Shown: piece after piece, positions 1-7,062 of the stretch | How positions within the stretch are numbered: the stretch's first letter is position 1 | Layout of the letters: every line of letters starts with the position of its first letter | From: Labilithrix sp. | GTDB lineage: Bacteria > Myxococcota_A > Polyangia > Polyangiales > Polyangiaceae | NCBI GenBank assembly: GCA_019637155.1 | Contig: JAHBWE010000008.1 | Span: forward strand, 124,001-188,000 | Reading direction: 5' to 3' | Length of the DNA stretch: 64,000 nucleotides | The notes under the pieces: model-generated | Databases searched by the model: none | Told to the model about the DNA's origin: nothing | Seen by the model: the letters and a program-made list of their open reading frames with translations, nothing else | Made by a program: the position numbers and the translations under genes

Positions 1-102
1 GCGCTCCCCCTCCGCGCGGTCCGCGTACTCGCGCAGGAGGGGAGCCAAATTGCGCGCAGCGTCAATCAACGGCGAAGAGCCCGGCGTATTTCCCATGTTC
101 AT
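1..102 (-). CDS. Acyl-CoA dehydrogenase-like protein, N-terminal fragment (runs off window start)
   Basis: An open frame of 34 codons starts at ATG 102 on the minus strand and leaves the window without a stop. A good Shine-Dalgarno sequence (GGAGGG) lies about 4 nt before the ATG; a second ATG follows two codons later. The fragment contains DAARNLAPLLREYADRAEGE, the kind of N-terminal helix (LxPLxREHADExER) found at the start of acyl-CoA dehydrogenases. That similarity is the only basis for the name. It diverges from the gene at 186, sharing an 83-bp intergenic region. Confidence 0.45.
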   Translation of the reverse strand, partial: MNMGNTPGSSPLIDAARNLAPLLREYADRAEGER

Positions 103-140
103 TTTCCCTCCATTTACGATTTCCACGACTCGATACCAAT

Positions 141-158
141 CGAGGGTTGCGACCCTCG
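141..158. promoter_or_regulatory. Perfect 7-bp hairpin/palindrome in a divergent intergenic region
   Basis: CGAGGGT (141-147) is complementary to ACCCTCG (152-158) around a TGCG loop. It lies between the divergent starts at 102 and 186, 27 bp before the latter. It could be an operator for either gene or a leader RNA hairpin; nothing in the sequence decides between these. Confidence 0.35.
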
Positions 159-185
159 CCCTCGTGTGTAGCGTTTCCTTCCAAG

Positions 186-1817
186 ATGAAGAACATCTTT
201 CGCCTCATTGGAACGAAAGCATCCGTATTGTCACGGAACCCACTTTTCACGGAGTGGTTCGCGGACCCGGCGGTGCCACCTCGACGGAAGTTCGTTTTCA
301 CCCCGATGGCGCTGGACTTCATCATGGGGTTCCGCGACTTCAACCGCTACTTCGTCCACTACCCGAGCCCGCAGAACGAGCTCGAAGAGGCGATCAACGC
401 CCACGCCCGCGAGGACGAGACGCACTCGGCGCTCCTGCTGAAGGACTGGGAGGCGCTCGACATGGACGCCACGCTCGGGTGGCGCCCGCGCGACCTGTTC
501 TGGTGGCTCACGTCGGAGTGGACCGCCGACGCGCGACGCATGGACTTCGAGCTCATCTCGCTCGTCTGGCACAACCCGGATCCGCTGCTGCGCTTCGCGA
601 TCATCGAGTCGATGGAAGCCGCGGGGAACGTCTTTTTCGCGCGCACGGTGCGCATCATCAAGGCGCTCGGCGACGATCAGGATCGCCTCTTCCGCGAGTT
701 CCCCTACTTCGGGCCCGATCACTTCGCGCGCGAGACGGGGCATCTCCAGGGCGGCGCCGACGAGCGGCCGTTCCTTCGCGCCACGCTCTCGGACGAGGAC
801 GCGGCGAAGGCGCGCGCGCACGTGGAGCACGTCTTCTCGATCTTCACGCGCCACTTCGACAGCTGGAACGCGCTCGCGCGATCGATGCACGACGGCACCT
901 GGAAGTTCGACGCCGAGAAGGAGGGACGCGCCGCCGCCGTGCTCCGCCCCGACGTCCCGCACGACGTGAGCGGCGCCCTCGCGCTCGAGCACCCGACGTC
1001 CCCCTCCCCCGAGGCCGCTCCGCTCGTGCAGAAGCGTCGCGAGGCGTTCGACGAGCTGTGGGCGACGCCGGCGTACCGCTGGATGCGCGAGACGTGGCCC
1101 GGCGACTTCCGCCGGATGGTCCGCTACTTCCTCCTCCAGTGGGTCGTCGACAACTGGGCTTGCGCCGACTACTTCACGTTCGACACGACCTACCCGGACC
1201 CGAAGACCCCGCTCGAGCGCGGGATCAACCGGCTGTCCCAGCTCTACGCCTCCGAGATGCGGTGCCGCTACACCGAGTGGGAGACGCTGCAGCTCGACGA
1301 GTACACGCGCTGGACCGCGCTCGAGGCCCTCCGCCACTTCTGGCTCGACGAGCGCGTCGAGGAGCACCGCGAGGTCTTCGCCGACCTCCGGAAGCTCACG
1401 TTCCAGTATCCCGATCCGCTCTACCGGTACTGGATCCTCAAATGTTTCGTGCGCTTCGGCGACTCGATGATCCGCTCGCTGGGGGTGGCGCTGAAGCGGG
1501 GACAGGAGAAAGAGGATGATTTCGCGATGTTCGCGGGATCGGCTGAACGCATGCATCCCGATCTGCCCCCTGACCCCGAGGCCGACCGCGCCGTGTTCGA
1601 GCTGGAGCGTCGACCGTTGACGCCGGACCAAGTTAAGACGATCGATCGAATCATCGAAGAAACGAAAAAGCAGGAAGCACAGCGATCCGCCATCACCTGG
1701 AGGATCATCGGAGAGAATCGGTACGACTCTTTCGATCGACAGTGGGCGGAGAAGAACGGCGGCGCGACGCGCAAGAGCGTGGCGCCGCTCCGGGAACAGA
1801 CGGCAGAAACGCGGTAA
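186..1817 (+). CDS. Uncharacterised 543-residue protein, possibly heme-oxygenase-like diiron fold
   Basis: I do not recognise the family with confidence. ATG 186 is preferred because the upstream extension in this frame needs a TTG start at 147 inside a perfect hairpin. There is no signal peptide or membrane segment. The protein is mostly helical and rich in Trp, Tyr, His and acidic residues. A cluster HAREDETHSALL near residues 73-84 has the E-x-x-H spacing seen as metal ligands in heme-oxygenase-like diiron proteins. A second helical half (about residues 285-450), starting near WATPAYRWMRETWP, suggests a two-domain or duplicated fold. It ends 20 bp before the FIST gene and could be co-transcribed with the signalling operon downstream. 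Metal binding is an inference. Confidence 0.6.
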   Translation: MKNIFRLIGTKASVLSRNPLFTEWFADPAVPPRRKFVFTPMALDFIMGFRDFNRYFVHYPSPQNELEEAINAHAREDETHSALLLKDWEALDMDATLGWRPRDLFWWLTSEWTADARRMDFELISLVWHNPDPLLRFAIIESMEAAGNVFFARTVRIIKALGDDQDRLFREFPYFGPDHFARETGHLQGGADERPFLRATLSDEDAAKARAHVEHVFSIFTRHFDSWNALARSMHDGTWKFDAEKEGRAAAVLRPDVPHDVSGALALEHPTSPSPEAAPLVQKRREAFDELWATPAYRWMRETWPGDFRRMVRYFLLQWVVDNWACADYFTFDTTYPDPKTPLERGINRLSQLYASEMRCRYTEWETLQLDEYTRWTALEALRHFWLDERVEEHREVFADLRKLTFQYPDPLYRYWILKCFVRFGDSMIRSLGVALKRGQEKEDDFAMFAGSAERMHPDLPPDPEADRAVFELERRPLTPDQVKTIDRIIEETKKQEAQRSAITWRIIGENRYDSFDRQWAEKNGGATRKSVAPLREQTAETR

Positions 1818-1837
1818 CAGAGGGAAAAAGAGAAGCC

Positions 1838-3004
1838 ATGGCCCAGATTGACCTTGCGAGCGCGCGCACGCACGAGACCGACCCCGCGAAGGCGGCGGAG
1901 GAGCTCCTCCAGAACCTCTCCGGCAAGACCCCGAAGCTCGCCGTCATCTTCGCGCACAGCTCGATCGACCAACGCGCCCTCAACGCCGCGCTCCGCGAAC
2001 GCCTGCCGAAAGCGACCCGCCTCATCGGCGCGAGCACCCTCACGCCGCTCGACAACAGCGGCTACCAGCCCACCGGCGCGATGCTCGGCGCGATGACCGG
2101 CGACTTCGAGGTCGGGGTCGGGGTCGGCCGCCAGATCTCGGGCGACGCCGCCAGCGCGGGCGCGAAGGCGTTCACCGACGCCGCCCAGCAGCTCGGCGTC
2201 AAGCCGGCGGACCTCGATCCGCGGCGTCACGTCGGCCTCGTCATCGACGACGGGTACAAGTTGAAGAAGGAGGAGTTCCTCGTCGGCATGCTCGACGTGA
2301 ACCCGTCCATCACCCTCGTCGGCGGCGGCGCGAGCAACACGACGCCGCCGGGCATGGGCGTCGAGGTCCACCCCGAGCTCCACGTCGACGGCGAGGTCGT
2401 CACCGACGCCGTCGCGGTCACGCTCTTCCGGATGGACGCGCCGTGGGCGGCGATCCGCCATCACGCCTACGTGCCGACGAACGAGCGCGTCGTCATCACC
2501 AAGGTCGATCCCAGCGCGAAGTGCGCGGTGGAGCTCGACGGCAAGCGCGCGGTCGATCGCTGGTCCGAGCTCGCCGGCGTCCCCGTCGACGAGCTGGAGA
2601 GCAAGGCGGCGCTCGTGACGATGAGCACCGCGATCAAGGTCGGCCGCGAGTACTTCATGCGGTCGCCGTGGAAGCCGCTCCCCGACGGCTCGATCATGTT
2701 CGCGAACATGCTGACGGAGAACACCGAGCTCCACGTCATGAAGCTCGGCGACATGCCGGAGATGCTCGATCACTTCCTCGTCGACGAGCTCCCGCTCAAG
2801 CTCCAGACGCCGACCGGCCTCATCGCCTTCGAGTGCGGAATGCGCGGGCTCGTCTCGCACATGATGGGGCTCAACGCGCGGATGGGCGCGGCGTTCAAGA
2901 AGGCGCCCACCGTGGTCGGCATGGCGGCGTGCTTCGAGCTCTGCAACGGGTTCCAGATCAACAGCACGATGACGGGGCTCGCGTTCGGCGCCAGCCGCAC
3001 GTGA
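1838..3004 (+). CDS. FIST domain sensory protein
   Basis: A 388-residue protein with FIST-N followed by FIST-C features: an early KLAVIFAHSSIDQRALNAAL segment, GASTLTPL, the Gly-rich VGGGASN near residue 165, and a C-terminal ECGMRGL...GFFELCNG-type end (here MAACFELCNGFQIN). FIST domains are predicted small-ligand-binding sensors found with histidine kinases or cyclases. No signal peptide or TM is seen, so it should be cytoplasmic. ATG 1838 follows a purine-rich stretch (AGGGAAAAAGAGAAG). It lies 13 bp before the hybrid kinase gene. Since that kinase has no sensory domain of its own, this protein is a natural candidate for its input partner (inference). Confidence 0.85.
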   Translation: MAQIDLASARTHETDPAKAAEELLQNLSGKTPKLAVIFAHSSIDQRALNAALRERLPKATRLIGASTLTPLDNSGYQPTGAMLGAMTGDFEVGVGVGRQISGDAASAGAKAFTDAAQQLGVKPADLDPRRHVGLVIDDGYKLKKEEFLVGMLDVNPSITLVGGGASNTTPPGMGVEVHPELHVDGEVVTDAVAVTLFRMDAPWAAIRHHAYVPTNERVVITKVDPSAKCAVELDGKRAVDRWSELAGVPVDELESKAALVTMSTAIKVGREYFMRSPWKPLPDGSIMFANMLTENTELHVMKLGDMPEMLDHFLVDELPLKLQTPTGLIAFECGMRGLVSHMMGLNARMGAAFKKAPTVVGMAACFELCNGFQINSTMTGLAFGASRT

Positions 3005-3017
3005 ACAGGGACGAGCC

Positions 3018-5135
3018 ATGAGCCTCAGCCTCGAAGAACGGGTCGCGCAGCTCGAAGCCGAGAACGCGCGGCTGAAGCAGGAAGCGGCAGCCCAGAAGTC
3101 GCTCGCCGCCCGCGCCATCGCGAGCTACCAGCAGCGCGCCCTCCAGATGGAGGTCATCCGCCAGCAGAACGAGGACCTCGATCGCCTCGCGAACGACCTC
3201 GCGCGCTCGAAGCGCGTCGAAGAGGAGCGCGCGCGACAGCTCGAAGAGGCGGCGCGCCTGAAGAGCGAGTTCCTCGCCAACTTCTCGCACGAGATCCGCA
3301 CGCCGCTGAACGGCATCCTCGGCTACTGCGACCTCGTCCTCCGCGAAGAGGGCGCGCGCCTCACCCCGCACGGCCGCCGCGATCTGAACGTCATCAAGTC
3401 GAACGCGAAGACGCTCCTCGCCCTCATCAACGACATCCTCGACCTGTCGAAGATCGAGGCCGGGCGCGTCGACATCGTGCGCGAGGAGGTCGATCTCGCC
3501 GCCGTCGCGGACGAGTGCGTCGCGACGGTGCGCGAGCTCCTGAAGGGCAAGGACGTCACCGTCGGCTGCAACATCGACCCCGCCGCGCGGACGATCTTCA
3601 CCGACTCGCTCAAGATCCGGCAGGTCCTCCTCAACCTGCTCTCGAACGCGGCGAAGTTCACGGACTCGGGCGAGATCATCGTCGAGGCGACCGCGCAGGG
3701 CAGCACGCTCGTCCTCGCGGTCGAGGACACCGGCGCCGGCATCCCGCCGAACCAGCTCGATCACATCTTCGAGAAGTTCCGCCAGGTCGACGGCACCTCC
3801 ACGCGCAAGATCGGCGGCACCGGCCTCGGCCTCGCGATCGTCCGCGAGGTGAGCCGCATCCTCGGCGGCCGCGTCGACGTGGTGAGCACGCTCGGCCGCG
3901 GCTCGAAGTTCACCGTCGTGCTGCCGAACGCCTTCGACGCGGAGGGCCTCGGGACGCCGGTCGTCCACCGCGCCGAGGCCCGCGGCCACAGCGCGCCCGC
4001 GGGCGAGGCGCCGCTCATCATCATCATCGACGACGACCCGATGATCGTCGCGCTGCTCGAGGGCGAGCTCGAAAAAGAGGGCTTCCGCGTCATGTCCGAG
4101 GCCGACGGCGTCGCCGGGCTCCAGGCCGTGCGCCGGCATCGCCCCGCCGCCGTCGTCCTCGACATCCATCTCCCGCGCCTCGACGGCTGGTCCGCGCTCT
4201 CGGAGATGAAGAACGACCCCGCGACGAGCCACATCCCGGTCCTCATCATCTCCGTCGAAGAGGCGCGCGGACGCGGCTTCTCGTTCGGCGCGTGCGACTT
4301 CCTCGTGAAGCCGTTCGATCCCGAGCGCCTCGTCGACGTCGTGAAGCGGAACATCCGCGACACGGGCGGCACCGTCCTCGTCGTCGACGACGAAGCGCAC
4401 GCGCGCGAGCTCGTGGTCCGCAACCTCCGCGCGGCCGGCTTCAGCTGTCAGGAGGCGCGCGACGGAGAAGACGCGCTCCTGAAGACACGCGTGATGAGCC
4501 CGGCGCTGCTCGTCCTCGACCTGACGATGCCGCGGATGGACGGCTTCGAGGTCCTCGCCCACCTGCGGAACGAAGGATCGTCGGTGCCCGTCATCGTCCT
4601 CACCGGGCGGACGCTCGACGCGAACGACGAGGCGAGCCTCCGCGCCGGCCTCGCGCACGTCATCCGGAAAGGAGGGCTCGCGATGGACTCGGTCGTCACG
4701 CAAGCGAAGCTCCTCCTCCGCGAGTCGCACAAGAACGCGCGGAAGCTGCCGCGCGTCCTGTACGTCGAGGACTCGCCGCAGAACCGCGACATCGTGCGGC
4801 GCTACCTCCAAGGCGACTACGAGGTGCTCGAGGCCGAAGACGGCGAGCACGGCTACGAGCGCGCCAAGCGCGAGATGCCCGACGTCATCTTGATGGACCT
4901 GTCGCTGCCGCGCATGGACGGCTGCGAGACGACCGCCAAGATCAAGGCGACGCCGCAGATCGAGCACGTCCCCGTGATCGCGCTGACGGCGCACGTCTCG
5001 AAGGAAGACCGCGACCGCGCGCGGCGCGCGGGCTGCGTCGAGTACCTCACGAAGCCGGTCGAGCGGGAGCTCCTCCTCGCCGCGCTCCGACAGGCGATCG
5101 GCGACTCGAAGGGGGCGAAGGATTCCCATGGCTGA
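3018..5135 (+). CDS. Soluble hybrid histidine kinase with three receiver domains
   Basis: 705 residues, no TM segment. Order: N-terminal coiled coil (about 1-80, LEERVAQLEAENARLKQEAA); HisKA with the phospho-His at H91 (FSHEIRTPLNG); HATPase_c (about 195-310) with N box NLLSNAAKF, DTGAGI and GGTGLGLAI; REC1 (about 333-450, phospho-acceptor D382); REC2 (about 452-570, D501); REC3 (about 578-695, D627). Each receiver also keeps its conserved acidic pocket at the start and a late Lys (KPF, RKG, KPV). It probably autophosphorylates and passes phosphate to its receivers and to the single-domain regulator encoded next, whose start overlaps its stop by 8 bp. No HPt domain is present in the protein or nearby. 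Confidence 0.95.
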   Translation: MSLSLEERVAQLEAENARLKQEAAAQKSLAARAIASYQQRALQMEVIRQQNEDLDRLANDLARSKRVEEERARQLEEAARLKSEFLANFSHEIRTPLNGILGYCDLVLREEGARLTPHGRRDLNVIKSNAKTLLALINDILDLSKIEAGRVDIVREEVDLAAVADECVATVRELLKGKDVTVGCNIDPAARTIFTDSLKIRQVLLNLLSNAAKFTDSGEIIVEATAQGSTLVLAVEDTGAGIPPNQLDHIFEKFRQVDGTSTRKIGGTGLGLAIVREVSRILGGRVDVVSTLGRGSKFTVVLPNAFDAEGLGTPVVHRAEARGHSAPAGEAPLIIIIDDDPMIVALLEGELEKEGFRVMSEADGVAGLQAVRRHRPAAVVLDIHLPRLDGWSALSEMKNDPATSHIPVLIISVEEARGRGFSFGACDFLVKPFDPERLVDVVKRNIRDTGGTVLVVDDEAHARELVVRNLRAAGFSCQEARDGEDALLKTRVMSPALLVLDLTMPRMDGFEVLAHLRNEGSSVPVIVLTGRTLDANDEASLRAGLAHVIRKGGLAMDSVVTQAKLLLRESHKNARKLPRVLYVEDSPQNRDIVRRYLQGDYEVLEAEDGEHGYERAKREMPDVILMDLSLPRMDGCETTAKIKATPQIEHVPVIALTAHVSKEDRDRARRAGCVEYLTKPVERELLLAALRQAIGDSKGAKDSHG

Positions 5136-5529
5136 AGACTCCCTCCGCGTCCTCGTCGTCGACGACGACGCCATGCAGCTCGAGCTCCTCGAACGCACCC
5201 TCAAGGGCGAGGGGTTCGACGTGATGACCTGCGAGAGCCCGATCGGCGTCACGAACATCGTCCGCTCGTTCGTGCCGCACGTCGTCCTGATGGACGTCGA
5301 CATCCCTGCCCTCTCCGGCGATCGCATCCTCTTCATCGCGCGGAAGAGCGCGCCCCCGATGACGCGCTTCGTCCTCCACAGCTCCTCGGACGAGACGATC
5401 CTCAGGAACCTCGCGAAGGAGGTCGAAGCCGACGGCTACATCTCGAAGAGCGTCACCGGCTCCGACCTCGCCGCCCGCATCCGCACGCTCGTCGCCACGC
5501 CACGGCGTGCTCCCAAAGCGCTTCGCTAG
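5128..5529 (+). CDS. Single-domain response regulator
   Basis: 133 residues, one receiver domain and no output domain. The acidic pocket is VVDDD near the N terminus, the phospho-acceptor is D56 in LMDVDIPALSG, and the conserved Lys is in YISKSV. The gene overlaps the kinase gene by 8 bp, so the two are translationally coupled. Like CheY or SpoF-type regulators it must act through protein contacts or as a phosphate shuttle or sink. A GC-rich repeat begins 2 nt after the stop codon. Confidence 0.93.
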   Translation: MAEDSLRVLVVDDDAMQLELLERTLKGEGFDVMTCESPIGVTNIVRSFVPHVVLMDVDIPALSGDRILFIARKSAPPMTRFVLHSSSDETILRNLAKEVEADGYISKSVTGSDLAARIRTLVATPRRAPKALR

Positions 5530-5530
5530 G

Positions 5531-5800
5531 CTTTCAACGTCGGGGGCTTCGCCCCCGACACCCCCACCCCAGACACTCTTTCAACGTCGGGGGCTTCGCC
5601 CCCGACACCCCCACCCCAGACACGGCCCTCGCGCGGAGCGCGAGGGTTGCTTCGCAACCGCTGGAGCGGCCGCTTCTGGGGCCCCGGGGCGCGCTCGCAA
5701 CCGCGGGCGCGGCCGGCTCTGGGGCCCCTGGGGCGCGGTCCGGTTCGCGCTCGCAACCGTTGGCGTGGCCGCTTCGCGAGCTGCCTGCGGCGCCGCGGTC
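5531..5800 (+). repeat. Dispersed hairpin repeat, copy 1 (with a 47-bp tandem duplication)
   Basis: A 47-bp unit (5531-5577) is repeated at once at 5578-5624. Each unit carries a perfect 9-bp hairpin (GTCGGGGGC / GCCCCCGAC, TTC loop; 5539-5559 and 5586-5606) followed by CACCCCCACCCCAGACAC. After the second unit come further hairpins (CCCTCGCGC / GCGCGAGGG, 5625-5645; GGTTGC / GCAACC with TTC-type loop, 5644-5658), then GCGGCCGC and GGGGCCCC blocks with decaying copies to about 5800. The same order of modules occurs at 26868-27025, 57599-57712 and, inverted, at 42860-43297. The rest of the 413-bp gap (5801-5942) holds an AT-rich patch that may include the lipase promoter; no gene is seen. Confidence 0.8.
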
Positions 5801-5942
5801 TTAGCAATAAAACACAGATGTTTACATGCTACCCGATGGATCGGGCGTGGGGGACTGTAACGGTGGAGTGACGGGGGAAGGGGCGTAAAAGTGCGGAATC
5901 ATCGAAGATCGGGTCGGCATCCTCTTCGCTTGGAGGGGACGC

Positions 5943-6965
5943 ATGGTCCGTCCGGTCCTCCTCCTCGCGTTCCTCGTCGGTTCCCTCGCCGCCTGCGATG
6001 GAGCAGGCGATGGCCCTCCCGCCCGTGTCCTCGTCGAAGGGAGCGACGACGCGGAAGAGGCCGCGGCGGCGGCGAACGATCCCGCCGCGCCGGCGGAGGA
6101 GGAGCCGAAGGGGCCCTTCCCGATCGTCCTCCTCCACGGGATGGGTGGGTTCGTCGAGACCGAGGGGCTCATCAAGGTGAAGATGTTCCAGGGCGTGCCC
6201 GAGGACCTCACCAAGAACGGCAACCAGGTCTTCCAGACCCTCTCGCAGCCGTACGACACGAGCGAGCAGCGCGCGAAGATGATCGTCGAGCAACTCGAGA
6301 CGATCATGAAGAACACCGGCGCGAAGAAGGTGAACCTGATCGGCCACTCGCAGGGCGGCCTCGACGCGCGCGTCATCGCGAGCCCGGGCGGCCTCGGCCT
6401 CGGAAAGAAGATCGCCTCCATCTCCACCGTCGCGACGCCGCACCTCGGGAGCGGCGTCGCCGACTTCGCGCTCGGCATCACCGCCCGCGTGCCGGACGGC
6501 GTCATCGACAAGGGCAGCGACGTGCTCCTCGGCATCGCGCAGAAGCGGATGTCCGATCTCGACGACGATCCCGCGCTCCGCGCGCAGGTGACCGAGCTCT
6601 CCACCCCGCACATGCGCGACGTGTTCAACCCGAAGTACACCGACGATCCCGGCGTGAAGTACTTCAGCTGGGCGGGGCGCACGAACAAGCAGACCGGCGC
6701 CGGCGTCTGCGACGACGGCGAGCAGCCGAACGATCCGAACGACGTGCGGCGCGTGAGCCCCAACCTCCTCGCGACGGTGAAGATCCTCGAAGACGGCCAG
6801 GGCAAGGCGAACGACGGCCTCGTGACGGTCGAGAACGCGAAGTGGGGGAAGTTCCAGCGCTGCGTGCCGGCCGATCACAACGCGTTCGTCATCGGCCAGG
6901 GCGGCTTCGATCAGGTCGCGTTCTTCCGCGACGTCGTGGCGCGCATCCGCAAGGACGGGCTCTGA
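5943..6965 (+). CDS. Triacylglycerol lipase-like lipoprotein
   Basis: 340 residues with a lipoprotein signal (lipobox GSLAAC, Cys18), an acidic Ala/Glu-rich linker (about 28-55) and an alpha/beta-hydrolase domain. The oxyanion motif is LLHGMGGF; the nucleophile is S136 in GHSQGG; the likely acid is D291 in NDGLV and the base H312 in ADHNAFV. The HGxGG, GHSQGG and NDGLV signatures are those of Pseudomonas/Burkholderia family I lipases, which are usually secreted with a foldase; no foldase gene is seen nearby. A strong SD (GGAGGGGA) precedes ATG 5943. It is likely an outer-membrane-anchored ester hydrolase acting on long acyl chains. Confidence 0.9.
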   Translation: MVRPVLLLAFLVGSLAACDGAGDGPPARVLVEGSDDAEEAAAAANDPAAPAEEEPKGPFPIVLLHGMGGFVETEGLIKVKMFQGVPEDLTKNGNQVFQTLSQPYDTSEQRAKMIVEQLETIMKNTGAKKVNLIGHSQGGLDARVIASPGGLGLGKKIASISTVATPHLGSGVADFALGITARVPDGVIDKGSDVLLGIAQKRMSDLDDDPALRAQVTELSTPHMRDVFNPKYTDDPGVKYFSWAGRTNKQTGAGVCDDGEQPNDPNDVRRVSPNLLATVKILEDGQGKANDGLVTVENAKWGKFQRCVPADHNAFVIGQGGFDQVAFFRDVVARIRKDGL

Positions 6966-7062
6966 TCTCGGGCGCTGTCGCACACGAGTGCACTCTGCAA
7001 CGTTCGTAAACTCATGCAAAGCGAGGCAACGCCGCGCCGCGGTCTTCGTATGATGGAAGACC

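Noticed and set aside
147..185. TTG 147 as the start of the 543-residue protein
   Set aside because: The TTG lies inside a perfect hairpin and the extra 13 residues add nothing recognisable; ATG 186 is more likely.
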